A DNA stretch of 64,000 bases, taken from NCBI RefSeq assembly GCF_020283565.1, contig NC_060064.1:20356337-20420336 (forward strand). The letters run 5' to 3'. Below, piece by piece: positions 22,507-33,925 of the stretch. Below the pieces are notes generated by a model, which was not told the origin of the DNA, did no database searches, and saw nothing but the letters and a program-made list of their open reading frames with translations. Each line of letters starts with the position of its first letter. Position 1 is the first letter of the stretch. A program made the translations under genes and the position numbers. Source of the DNA: Trifolium pratense (lineage: Eukaryota > Streptophyta > Magnoliopsida > Fabales > Fabaceae).

Positions 22507-23236
22507 GAGGTAGGTCATTGTTTCCTAGTCTATCTTGTAGACATCCATTTTATTCAGTACAATATAAACCATTAGAAGTTCAATCACAACTAAGTAAATT
22601 ATAGGACTAGGAAGTTACATTGGGAGTATTCTTCAGCTATAGAAATGTCAAATTTGAAGAGTTCATGCTAAGTACCTCTATTTCAGCCTTGTACGTCAGT
22701 GAGAATATAAATAGTATTGTTAAACACAGCAAAGTCCACAACCTTCCATGGATATCCCCTTTTGTAATAAGTGTCATAACTAATAAATATACAAACCAAG
22801 GTGACGTTTGTATGAAGTTACTTTGACAAAATCATTAAAGCCTTTGGCAAAAGAGTAAGTCACGACAATCAAAATTAGTCAAATCCTTTCCAACTACATA
22901 CTGAGATATCAACGATCTTCAGTTTTCTAATAAATGGATTCATTAGCTTAAGTGTTTTGTTGGCACCTACCTTAATCAGATATCCACTAGAAGAACTACA
23001 ATAGAATAAGCCCTAAAAATAACTCATCTTAAAGCTGTAAGATCGTTTTTCGGTCTTGCTATAAAGAGAGTAAAACCTTTGTGCATATCTAGTAGTTTAT
23101 GCAATAATTGGAGATTGTGATTCTAGGAATTTTCGCCAATAAATTTTCTGACCTACCCTCCACTTCTTGCAAACCACCGAAAAGTTGAAGAGATCGTCGA
23201 ATAGTTTCTTGCATTTGAATATATGATATCAAGGAT
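22507..23236 (-). pseudogene. F-box/DUF295 pseudogene, right arm of second palindrome
   Basis: Reverse complement of 21551-22341 with many substitutions. The minus strand shows the same F-box start (AAGAAACTATTCGACGATCT..) and the propeller segment KVVDFAVFNNTIYILTD. Stops and indels prevent a complete protein. A decayed sibling, tail-to-tail with the left arm. Confidence 0.8.
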
Positions 23237-23292
23237 ATCCTCTAGAAATGAACAAATATCGTTAACTTCTTTAATTTCTTTCCCCAACTGCA

Positions 23293-23460
23293 ATTAGAGC
23301 TGTGAAATGGGTTGGGCTTGCGCAAGTCGGTAAGCCCCGATGGGCTAGACTACATAAATGAGCCACACTGTCCCGACCCAATTATGATTGGGCTATATAT
23401 TTACGAGTCGTCCCGATCCCATACAGGCCATGTGGGTAATGGGCCACTCGGAACCATTGC
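23293..23460. repeat. GGGTTGGGC-type hAT-like MITE fragment
   Basis: Starts TAGAGCTGTGAAATGGGTTG and is rich in GGGC/GCCC words (CCCGATGGGC, GGGTAATGGGCC). Such ends are seen in plant hAT-derived MITEs. No clear opposite end or target duplication was found. Confidence 0.35.
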
Positions 23461-23678
23461 ATTTTTTTTTCTTGTTTATTCAATCTTTTTTTACGTCATT
23501 TTGATGTATTAGTTCCTCTTAATTATCAATTTTATAGAGATATAACTAATGCAAGGGTAAATAATTTTTACATCAACACTAAATATCAATTCAACTTTAG
23601 TTTAATTCCCGTAAAATAATTAAATATTTAATTAAAAGAGTACGGAAGGCTATGCATCATCCCTTATTTACATCAATA

Positions 23679-23910
23679 TACTATTAGAAATTTGCATATT
23701 TCTAGCAGAATTTCCTGCAGATTTTGCCATTCAGGGGAATTTCCTATAGCTTTTTCTGTTTCAGAAGATTCCACAGGTATTCCCAAGGGTTTCCTGAGGA
23801 TTTTTCTGTTTCTGGTAATTCGGGTATTTCAAAGGATCTTTCTGGGGATTTTGGCACTCTGCTTTCCTGCGGATTTTACTACTTCAGGTAATTCCGCAGG
23901 TAACTGTTGA
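23679..23910. mobile_element. CACTA-like terminus with TTCCTGCGGATTTT repeats
   Basis: A degenerate tip ACTATTAGAAATTTGC is followed by at least six copies of words like TTTCCTGCAGATTTT in both orientations. This is the usual build of CACTA subterminal regions. The other end was not found. Confidence 0.4.
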
Positions 23911-24164
23911 TATTTTTTTAATTCAATCAAAGAGGAAAACAAATTATGATAGAACAAAAATATATGAAAACTAATTAATACCAAGAAGTAATTTAACATC
24001 CTCTATGAAAATATCAGCGGCAGGTTCACGCTGATTTCTCTCGAATAGCTGTAAAACAAGTTTACATCTGAGATACCTGTGAGGCTAGACTGATTTCTTT
24101 TCGATAGACATTAGTCATCCGATAAAGGCATCCAAGTCAAGGAGACGAGTCATGGAGGATGCTA

Positions 24165-24520
24165 CCACTTTGATACATGGAAGTCAGTGTTTTACCTAAG
24201 GAAACAAAAGAGATAATAAACTTGAATTATGTGTTTGGACATGATTTGAATCAAGATACAAAACGTGGAGTATTTGGCGTATGCGAAATAATATTTTGTT
24301 TCAAGGAGCTTGTGTTAAATATAGCTTTCTTAGTGGATCAAATTTTTTATATTAGGTGGTTTTGGTTTATAGGCCGCGCTTAACGTCAATTTATCTTTTT
24401 CTGATCTGTGTAACAATCCTTTAGTTTGTTTTAAATGCATCTAAAGTGATTGTTTTTGAATTGTAAGGGTTGAATACCCCTTGTACTCCTTATAATTCCA
24501 CTTTTGCTTATAAAAAAAAA
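24165..24520 (+). mobile_element. LINE 3' end with poly-A
   Basis: A frame with VDQIFYIRWFWFIGRA resembles the last residues of LINE ORF2. It is followed by a 3' region with GGGTTGAATACCCCTTGTAC, CTTATAATTC and a poly-A run (about 24510-24521). The same 3' region occurs at 40855-41038. Confidence 0.6.
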
Positions 24521-24809
24521 AATTACAAAAGAATAATTTTTAATCCTTCTTTAATTAATACTAGGACCCCTGATTCTAGTCAAATAGGAAACATACCATG
24601 CAATTATGTAAGACATTCCATATCATCTAACAATCAGCAAAAGTTAAAGATGATGGAAAAGGGATGAGGACAAGAGCTTTGCAGTCAGGACACTATAGTA
24701 TAACCTAATAACCTAACATCTAGTTCATTTTATAAAATCCAACTAAGATAAATTATTTATACAATTAGTAATTTCACATAAACAATTTGTTTAAGTTCAA
24801 CGCTTTAGC

Positions 24810-25370
24810 AAAATTTCTTCAAACCCTAAATACATAACTCATAAATTTAGGGCTTTTCAATTCTCGCATTTTCTTTCCAAAAAATTGTTACACTAAAACA
24901 ACTTGTGATATTTTCAGTTGTAAGATAACAACATCAGTTGATTGGATTTCCAAAAATCAATCAAATTTTCAACACCCTAAAATTAAAACAAATAAAAATT
25001 GGGCTTTTTCTAATTTTCTTTCAAAAATCAACTCATTAGCAAAAATTCTTCAACCCATAAATTCAAAACTCATAAATCTAAGGGCTTTTCAATTCTCGCA
25101 TTTTGTTTCCAAAATTGATAACCTAAAACAACTTGTGATATTTTCAATTGTAAGAAAACAACATTAATTGAATGGATTTAAAAAAATTAATCAAATTTCC
25201 AAAACCCTAAAATCAAAAATTGATTTACCCAAACCCTAAAATTTATTTCTCAAAACCCTAAAATTCCCAAAACCCTAAAATTTATTTCTCACCCTTTCTT
25301 TCAAAAATTGATTCACCCAAACAACTTGTGATAGCTTTAATTGCATGAAAACAATGTCTAAAATTTATTT
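24810..25370. repeat. Degenerate tandem repeat, ~232-bp period
   Basis: GGCTTTTCAATTCTCGCATT occurs at 24851 and 25083 with similar flanks (CAAAACAACTTGTGATATTT and so on). A third, shorter copy is at about 25290-25360. AAACCCTAAA words are frequent but irregular. Confidence 0.65.
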
Positions 25371-26744
25371 CACACATTTCCCAAAAATCTTTCTTTAAAC
25401 TTAAAAAACAATTGCTTTATTCAAAAACCCAAAACTCAAAGCTTAGATTCATCAACGACCATAAAACAAGAAAGCTTCAAGCATGGAGGAAATTTAAATT
25501 TAAATCAACATCAAACCACCTAGGGTTCGGCCAGCTCGGAACAAAGAGAGGGGAAAGTATTGGATTCTTCTAGATCTAACATTAACTATCATGGATCTAT
25601 AATATTAATAAAGAGAAAAATTGAAATAAAACATCTTCCTATATATTACTCTTAGTTTTCGGCCAAGCAAGGAGAAGGAGAAATTCCTGATTTGTTACCT
25701 TAGCTAGTATCACTAGAATTACAAGGGCAAGACCAAGTGGTAATGGTTTTCTCCAAAATTATTATTGATCTTGATACAAATTGAGCTTCCTCCACTTTGT
25801 TTCTTACCAACACAATGAATTTATTTTCTAAGTGAGGGGGAGAGCTTGGTAAAAGAGAAATAATAGAAGCGATTTTGGTTGTCATGACTTTTGCTTAAAT
25901 AATATTTTGATTTAATCCTAGCCATTGGATCATAAAGGCAAGTAGTGGTTTTCATCCTCACCACCCATTCTCTGATTTCTCACACACACACACATTACAA
26001 TAATATTATGTTTACGAAAAGTAAAAAAAGAATGGCAAGAAACAATCTCCACTGCTCATTACAAACCATTATCCCATGATTTATGTAAGAAAATAGAGAT
26101 TAACAGCAAGAACTTTATTTATTTTTTGACAAAAAATAATGATATTCATTCATTCAAATCGGCAAAGTATATCAATCGCAAGAACTTTATTTATTTAGCA
26201 CACGGCGCAATGTTATTTCTTCGGTTTCGTTTGTTAAATTGTTCGTAATAAATGGCTCCTTAGAAAAATATAATGATATCTAATTCTCATTATAGTCGAT
26301 ATGTAAAGTTCTCGTTTAAACTTTGACGGCAATCGAAATCCGTAAAATTTTAAAAAACAAGTATATCTTGCCTGTTTTCTCAAAAGTCATTATAAAAACA
26401 ATTTTGAAATTCCGACTAGACAAAATTACTTACAAAACATTTAATAACTATAAAATTGTTGTGACAAATTCTTAAATGCTAAACTATCACGATGACACAA
26501 ACTCAGCCAAATTTGTTGTCAAAAAAGGCGATTCAATAGACATAGATAAAAAGAAATCGACTACTATATAAAAAAAAAAAAAACACGAAAGAAATAGTAA
26601 AATACTATTTAATATTTCTACAATAATTCTACCCGTCTTACATTACTCATCTAAAAATTCTAGCAGCTAACTTAAACTAACTTAGCAAAAAACAAATATT
26701 TCTGCCAAGAGAATTACAACCATCCAAAATGGAGATACAATCAA
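25371..26744. other. Intergenic AT-rich DNA
   Basis: No gene recognised. A short (CA)n run is at 25979-25995. Parts around 25440-25700 have an ordinary UTR/intron-like look, but no conserved protein is visible. Confidence 0.4.
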
Positions 26745-27780
26745 CCAGAAAATCCACCCGTGCGGTGCATGGGTCTAATTAGCTGTAAGATATGTAATTA
26801 TAAATTACGATAAGATAATTACAATAATATAAGATATATGAAATTTTTTGAGTAACATTAAACGATAGTTCAACAATAATTTTGGATAAATATTCATACA
26901 AAGGAAGGTATATTACGGAACACTTCCTTATAGACCACATTCGAAGTTTTAGTCGTATCTTCGCCGTCATCGTCGATGATCAATATTTTTAATCTTTCTC
27001 TAGAAGTAATTCTTGAAATAGCAATATACAGCTGACCATGTGAAAACATCGGTGACGGAAGATATATCCCAACATGCTTTAAATATTGTCTCTGATTCTT
27101 ATTAATAGTCATCGCAAAAGAAATCATTAAAGGAAATTGTCTCCGTTGAAATTTAAAAGTAATTCTTACGTCAAATGGTGTCAGAGAAAATCTAGGTATG
27201 AAAACCTGATCACCAATATTACTTTCTGAAATAATTTTTCCTTCAAGAGCACGTTTTCCCAATCTTATAATAATAAGTCTTGTTCCATTGCGTAATCATA
27301 ATTTTTTATTCAAATTTCTTAATAGCATAACAGGAACTCAAACTTTAAGTCTCAACTTGTGATTTAGGAGTCCCGACGTAGAAATCGTGTTAAAAAATTC
27401 GGGAGTATGAACATCATCCACTGTTTGACCATCTACATTCTATGCGAGTGGAGTATCATAACTCAAATATGTTTTTTCTTCACCAGGAATTAAATCCAAC
27501 ATATAATCATTTATTGTGTCGACTATTGAATTTTTAGGAGCTAATATAGCTCTATTTTGGAAACATGTTATATCGTTCATGTTTTGTAAAAGTTGGGGAT
27601 ATGTGCTTTCAACGATAGAAGCAAGAGCATCACCTGAATTTGGAATCAATAAATCTGATGGAATGTCAAGTTCTAAATCATCATCGTTGTCATCTTCAAT
27701 TTCTCCTTCGCCAACACCCAAAACCCATTCAGAAATCAATCTTCTTTGTTCCGGAAAGGTTATGATACATTGTTAGCAAA
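26745..27780 (-). mobile_element. Helitron 3' portion with candidate terminus
   Basis: The helicase remnant (next entry) is followed on the minus strand by a GC hairpin CCCATGCACCGCACGGG, then about 10 bases, then CTGG followed by T. That fits the Helitron rule of a 3' hairpin plus CTRR before a host T, placing the end at 26745. The 5' TC end was not located. Confidence 0.6.
26894..27739 (-). pseudogene. Helitron PIF1-type helicase pseudogene
   Basis: Two disjoint minus-strand frames are present. 27739-27440 encodes a mid-helicase part (WVLGVGEGEIEDD.., CFQNRAILAPKNS, IPGEEKTYLSYDTP). 27262-26894 encodes the C-terminus (RALEGKIISESNIGDQVFIP, SFAMTINKNQRQYLKHVGIY, FSHGQLYIAISRITS, SNVVYKEVF). 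About 180 bp between them is frameshifted. Helitron RepHel proteins are over 1000 residues, so most is missing. Note that the usual KSQGQ of motif V is KNQRQ here, consistent with decay. Confidence 0.88.
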
Positions 27781-28930
27781 AGAAACAAATGTGAATCGGT
27801 GATTTTTTTCGTAATTAATAATATAGTCACGTTGATATATACCTGAAATCAACTACTATTTGCATAAATATCACCTTGATATATATATTTGCATAATACG
27901 ATCAACCATACTCCTCAACATTAACAAACTTTTAAATTCAGAAAGACATAAAAAAAGTATATTTTTCTTAGCATGTTTAGTTAAAAAAAAGTAACTTTTA
28001 AGTTCAATGATTTTTTTCTTTCCGTAAAAAAAAAACTACGAAAATGGTTAACATGTTTAGTTAATTAGTAAAAAATATTGAATTAAGATAAAAAAATGTA
28101 AATTTTTTCGAAAAATAAAACACAAAGAAAATGTATGGTTTGATGATTTGCTAGATTTCTAATTATCGGTTTTTAATTGTTTAAACTGTGGAATGTAATT
28201 TGATGGTGTTTAATTGTTGTATGAAATCTTTCCTATAAAAATCGATGGTGCTTATCAATTATTGTACATAATTTTAATCGTAATTGGTATACTTGCCGTA
28301 GTGGTTGAAAATATTTTCATGCACTGAAGGGTCGCGTGTACGAATTCTAGTCAAAACAAAATTGTATTATTTTTTAATAAAAATTTCAAGATAAAAGTGG
28401 AGGGAAAACAAATTAGGTTTACGGTTTATACAAGTTTATAATATAAGAGATAACACAAATGCAAAAGCCCCTTGTTTCTTGGTAACCAAAACAGCAAGTG
28501 GATTTGTGATGGTGGGTAAGAAAACTGCGCGACAGAGAGGGAATGGGGAAGAGGAAATGTTGAATTCTTAGCTTTCCTTGCTCCTTGGGTGCTAGAGAAC
28601 TAATTCTTAAGTTGCATGTAGTGTTGGAGTGGAATTTAGAAGTATTGAATTTGAGTTTTGTGAGGGTGGTAGTGGTTTCACGAGATAGAGCTAGGGAAGT
28701 TTTTAGGACTTAATGGGTTTGCTCCATATTACCTAAATGATCTCCTAATTTTGGTCATGAAATTAACAGCTCTTAACACCGTTACTAAAGTGGGTTGTTA
28801 CACACTCTAAATATTTTGATACATTCAGGTACTATAATGTGACAATTAATGAGTTGCACTTGTAGGGACTATAATGCAGGTACTATTTAAAATTTTTTTT
28901 GTAGAAAGTAAACTACAAGTTGCAACAAGC
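27781..28930. other. Intergenic AT-rich DNA
   Basis: No gene or element termini recognised. Confidence 0.4.
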
Positions 28931-29149
28931 TTCTCAACGGTTCTATTTTACCAATAAATAGTTACCTATAATGAAGAACAAAACAAGACTTACAGCCTTC
29001 GAAGCACCTATACTCTGTTATATTCAAAAGATGTCAAAATATACTTAGAATTCTTACAATCGCTTGTATCTTAGAATCGTAATGTGTTCAATATAGTTTT
29101 ATATCTGTCTTGTATTTTGTAAACACCTCTGATAATATATCAAGTGTTC

Positions 29150-29449
29150 AATCCAAACTTTCTTAAATTTATTTTAAGTTAGTAGAAGTCTCTTGCAAGT
29201 GTGCTTGAGTAAGAAAGTCTCTTGTCGGTGGACTTGAGCAAAGAAGTTTTAAGCTAGTGAGCTTAAGCAATTGTAATCTTGTAAGATTATAGTGAAATTC
29301 CTTGAAAGTGCAAGTGAACTAAACTACTGTCGTTTGTGAGAGGAACCAGTATAAATTTCTTATATATGTTGCTATATCGCTTCTCTCTCTCTCTCTTTGT
29401 GTGTTTACATTTTCCCTGCCATCAATTCAACCCCCCCCCCCCCCCCCCC
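29150..29449 (+). mobile_element. Copia (SIRE-like) LTR 3' end with C19 tract
   Basis: Motifs in order: GAAGTCTCTTGC..GCTTGAG, CAATTGTAATCTTGTAAGAT, GTGAAATTCCTTGAAAGTGC, GAGAGGAACCAGTATAAA, then ATCAATTCAA with 19 consecutive C at 29431-29449. This is the end-of-LTR order seen twice at 10889-11420. It is truncated on the left. Confidence 0.6.
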
Positions 29450-29489
29450 TCTTGTGTTTTTGTCACCTTCACATTTGAGATTGTCGTCC

Positions 29490-29692
29490 GCTCCATATTG
29501 ACATCTACTTCCTCCCTCTTGAATCTCTCGATGTAATCACGGAGCGTCTCGTCCTTCCCTTGGACGATCCCTCCCAGTGATACAATTGTCGTAGGTTGTC
29601 GTTTACATGAGATGAAGTGTGAGGACAATTGTATGCATATGTCTGTCCATGATCTAACAGATTTGTCAGTGAGACCTTTGAACCATGTCAAA
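29490..29692 (-). pseudogene. Retrotransposon gag fragment (gypsy-type)
   Basis: The minus-strand frame reads WFKGLTDKSVRSWTDICIQL then LGGIVQGKDETLRDYIERFK. This matches the plant Ty3/gypsy gag core (W..L....I.SW..L, then L..I.QG..ESLR.Y..RF). Only about 65 residues remain, between the C19 tract and duplicon B. Confidence 0.8.
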
Positions 29693-29936
29693 GGTACTAA
29701 TAATAACAATACGATTAACAAAAAATATAGTAAATTTTAATTTTTTAAATGTTAGTTATGCTTTGTTTTGGAATCATAAAATCAAACCATTTTAACAGTT
29801 CGGTTCAGTTCGAAAGACAAACAGTTAAACTACTATGAATTTTGAAAACAGTCTGATTCGGTTTTCCTCCATAACCGAACCAGGCCCACCCCTAATTCCC
29901 ATTAGATTAGTGAAAAAAGAAAAAGTTACGGATATA

Positions 29937-30101
29937 AGTCCACTTTGTAGGGATAAGCTTGATATCATATCCAAGAAACTATTAGGCTTTGATGATCTCT
30001 TCAACTTTTCGGTGGTTGGCAAGGAATGGAGCGCAGTTCGAAAAAATTTATTGGCGAAAATTCCTAGAATCACAATCATCGATGATTGTGCAAACTACTA
30101 G
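29937..30101 (+). pseudogene. KIB/DUF295-type F-box fragment (duplicon B)
   Basis: SPLCRDKLDIISKKLLGFDD then LFNFSVVGKEWSAVRKNLLA to TAG at 30099-30101. An open frame runs in from ATG 29835 through MITE sequence. A +1 frame continues MSYFWGLSYCGSSSGYLIMT. As in copies A and C it stops at its inverted partner. Confidence 0.8.
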
Positions 30102-30470
30102 GTATGCAAAAAGATTTTACTATTTATATAGCATACCAAAAAAACGAGCTTACAGTTCTAAGATGAGTTATTTTTGGGGTTTATCTTATTGTGGTTCATC
30201 TAGTGGATATCTGATCATGACAGGTGCGAACAATACACCTTTCATAATGTTGACACCTTTCAAGAATAGATATCCACTAAATGAACCATAATAAGATAAA
30301 CCCCAAAAATAACCCATCTTAGAGCTGTAACCTCATTTTTTTTAGTATACTATAAAAATAATAAAACCTTTTTGCATATGTAGTAGTTTGCACAATCTTC
30401 GATGATTGTGATTTTAGGAATTTTCGCCAATAATTTTTTTGAGCGACCCTCCACTCCTTGCAAACCCCAA
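30000..30470. repeat. F-box fragment inverted repeat (hairpin) in duplicon B
   Basis: Left arm ends at 30212 (GTGGATATCT), loop 30213-30267, right arm 30268 to about 30470. Same junction bases as in A and C. Confidence 0.85.
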
Positions 30471-30896
30471 GAAGTGGACAAATATATTATAGATAATAAG
30501 TTCATTATAAAGTAGTAGATGATATCTTAAAGAAATTTCTTCTTATATATATACAATCATATATAATTAGTCATAAGAGGTAAAAAAAATAAAATTACAA
30601 CTAACCTCAAAGAAAGTGACTTTCATCCTTGCAAGTAGAATTACTAAGCTTTGATGACTTGACGAGAATATTAAATAAAATTGCACATTATCATCCCAAG
30701 TGGTTCTGAAATCAACAAGAAACTGTTATAACAAAATATAAGACTATATTCTAATATGTGCAATTTAAGGTGCCTTGCTCAAAAGATTTATTTTGTAGAT
30801 ATCTTCATAGTGAGCATGAAATAACCACCAAAAAACATAAAATTTCAATAAATTCATTTACATGATATTTGGTGTCATCATTAGCAAAAATTAGTC

Positions 30897-31022
30897 TCGT
30901 GAGCTTAGCTCATTTGACAGGAACATTGTAAACATTGTATTACAAGGATCGGGATTTGAACCCTGATCATCCCACTTATTCACTTTAAGCGTGGAATTTC
31001 TAGACACAAGATTACTTGACAA
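30897..31022 (+). repeat. tRNA-derived (SINE-like) module, duplicon B
   Basis: A-box-like TTAGCTCATTTGA near 30905. B-box-like GGATTTGAACC at about 30952-30962, better preserved than in A. Confidence 0.5.
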
Positions 31023-33406
31023 AAAAAATAATTAACAAAAATTAAGCCTAAAATAATTTCACACTATAACACTTTAGTAAAACAATATACATTAGTGTTA
31101 CTTCAAAAGATTTACAAAAATTATCAACAAAAATAAACGAGATTTACAAAAAAAATAATATTTTATGCTCAAATCTTGAGAATATATAATTTAAAGTTGC
31201 ATATGATTCTCACATAAATTAATCACCAAATATATATATATAGGATTTTACAAAATAAATATTCAATCCCACAAATAAAAAAATTTATATTAAAATTAAA
31301 ATCAAAGAAATATTCTTGGTTTGAATTTATTTAAAATCAAATTTTTCTGGTATAAGTCAAATAAGTCAAATCGTAAATAAAATAAATTATCAAATCAATA
31401 CATTATGGATCAAATCTTTAATGGTACAGGGAGATTGAGTATAAACGATGAAGGAATATGGACATATATATACATTGAACACAAAATTTTGAGAAGAAGA
31501 TTTTTAAAATTATAAATTCTTCTCAAATAAATATAAAATATCTCTAGGTATTCAAAATTTCTAAAATATTCTCTACCAAGATAATGAAGACTGGATCGTA
31601 TCGGTCGGATCGATCTGTTGAATCGAGAATCATACATCAATCTGATCCAATACGAATAGGAAACCGTTGTGCCACATAACCAATATATGAAGTCAATTTG
31701 ATGTTTTCATAGCAAGCAAGCATTGATCTAAGAAGAACAAGAAGAAAAAGGGGAGTCATAAAATGAAATAATGATAAAAAGAAAAGAAGAAGGTGCATAC
31801 CAAAGGAGAGATGAGTTGAGAGATTATAGTGGGTGACGGCTACATATTTGATTATAGATGAGAGATTAACTTTAGGTTTTCTGTTATATATATAAGTGGG
31901 CACATATGTGGGCTTGGGCCAAAAATTTAATCATCCCACACAAAACAATAAATGTTTCTCCTCCCGCCCCATATATTTCTTTTACACCCCTAAATTTCCA
32001 ATTTTTCTTTAAACTTATTTCAAAAATGTTTTCTGCTGGCTACATTTTGGAAAACGTTTTCCAAAATATCCCTTTATACACCAAAACACAAACAAGTAAA
32101 AAAAAAACCCTCCTTTGTCAATTTTCCCACTCTGTTCTTTCTCCATGGTACCACTACTCAAAAGTCGCCCTTCACCGGCAACATCGCAAAAATGCCGCAC
32201 AACCGTCCTGAAACACCACGATTAACTCTCAAGTAATAACGTGGACTAGGACGTGGATAATGTGTGGATAACCTTACCCACAACATTATCTGGGTAGCGA
32301 ATTTCCAACGCAACAAAATGCCACAGACCCGTGCCCTGGATATGTCGTGGATAAATTTCATATATACTCCAGATAAAACTGTGGATAATGGCAAAAATGG
32401 CGGTGGGAGGGAGCATGAATTTTTATTAATAGATATTATCATATAGTATAGATTTAATTTATTATAAAAAAAATATAGATTTGGTGTTTTGTTATAAAAA
32501 ATAAATTATAGATTTGATTTTTTAGTTTTTATAAAGTATAGATTTGATTTGAATCCAAGCAAAAAAAAAATTTTGACAAAAAAAATGTAATATATAGAAT
32601 AATATGAAATATCATCAAATTAACATCCAACTCCAACGAAAAAAAATCTTTTCTGCAATATTGTTGAAGAAACAAAATTGAATGAAAATTTATGAAATGA
32701 AAGGCAACAAAGAAATAAAACTTTCCTATAGTAAAAAAAGAAAAAGAAGATCTGGTCATTGAATGTCAACGATAATATTTTGACATATATGGAAGGTAAT
32801 AATAACATTAAATTGAACTGTAAAAAAAAAATAACATTAAATTGATGATACGCACTAGTAGAAAAAAGCTTTTTTACATCTGGCGAAAAACACTTTTTAC
32901 ATCTGAAAAATGTCAGATGTAGGCGCACGAGACTTAGTAAGTATATACGTTTTACATCTGGCGTAGTCAGATGTAAAAAAACACTTTTTACCTCTGATCA
33001 AGGTGAATATCAAATATTATTTTTTTAAAATTAAATTGGACTTTTTACATCTGACCAAGACCACCAGATGTGAAATCTTAACTTTATTTAATTTTTTTTT
33101 CAAAAACCTGCTTTTTTTTATATATATTTTAAATCCTTTTTTTATTATTATTAAAAAAATCTAACCCACAATGCCAACAATATAACATAACTTGCATCAA
33201 GAACATAATACTAAAATTCAACATTCAACATATATATATATATATATATATATAGTAATAATGTCATTAAAGTACAACCATTGAAATCCAAAATACAAAA
33301 CATCATAATAATTAATACTAATTCATCCAAAATACAAATCAAAACATCATCATAATTAATACTAATCCATTGTAACTTCACACAAACCTAGCTAGCTAGC
33401 TCCTAA

Positions 33407-33492
33407 TATTTCTCATCAGCATCATCATAATCTACCTCAGGACTATATAGGTCAAGAAAACAAGTTGCCCAGCGGTCTCGCAAATCATACAG
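33407..33492 (-). pseudogene. Terminal exon-like segment of CACTA-borne gene
   Basis: ELYDLRDRWATCFLDLYSPE then VDYDDADEKY and stop. The same peptide ending is found in the CACTA fragment at about 16690-16770, so it belongs to this CACTA family rather than to a random capture. The protein function is not recognised. Confidence 0.55.
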
Positions 33493-33825
33493 CTCCTTAG
33501 AACATAGCAAGCAAGTAATAACATCTGAAAACAGGCACACTCGAAGAACAATTCATGGGAAAGCAGAAATCGAAATTACCTGCATCAATCTATATCCTAG
33601 AGTATCCAAAGTCTTCTGCATCAATGTCCTAAAACAAGCTAGCATATAAAACAAAGCATTATAAAAGAAAATAAAAGTGATTCAATATAACCATTAACGG
33701 TGTAGGTGTTGTATCGCCGACGCATATCGGTACTCCTTCAATCTGAAGTTTAAATACTACGCAGAGCATAAACAATTCTAAAAAACATACTAACCGAATT
33801 CAAATTAAACACTTACCCTTACCAA

Positions 33826-33925
33826 CATAGCTTTCTCTTGCTATGAAAAATCCCATAAACTGTGGGAGCCTTTGTAAGCCAATTCATCATGAAATTGTAC
33901 GCATCCTCAACTGATACAACAAACC
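33826..33925 (-). pseudogene. Serine carboxypeptidase-like exon fragment in CACTA
   Basis: After an acceptor TTTTGCAG the minus strand encodes WFVVSVEDAYNFMMNWLTKA. After a one-base frame change it encodes FFIARESYVG, followed by GTAAGG, a donor-like site. Serine carboxypeptidases (S10 peptidases) have (V)xDxYxF(L)xNW(F)..(F)P followed about 10 residues later by (D)F(F/Y)IAGESY(A/V)G, where the Ser is catalytic. Here the Gly before Glu is Arg. Size, order and spacing fit one exon of that family. The identification rests on motif memory and needs an alignment. Confidence 0.55.

Larger units (their letters stand above)
29693..32590. repeat. Duplicon B (~2.9 kb)
   Basis: Near-identical to 5990-8985 of A and 51910-55075 of C. 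It lacks the left part (Stowaway and left half of the hAT-like MITE), and its left boundary abuts a gag fragment. Relative to A it also lacks about 130 bp around 31690. Homology ends near 32590. Confidence 0.82.

Noticed and set aside
25200..25300. Interstitial telomere repeat (AAACCCT)
   Set aside because: The words are irregularly spaced and embedded in a 232-bp degenerate repeat, not a head-to-tail heptamer array.
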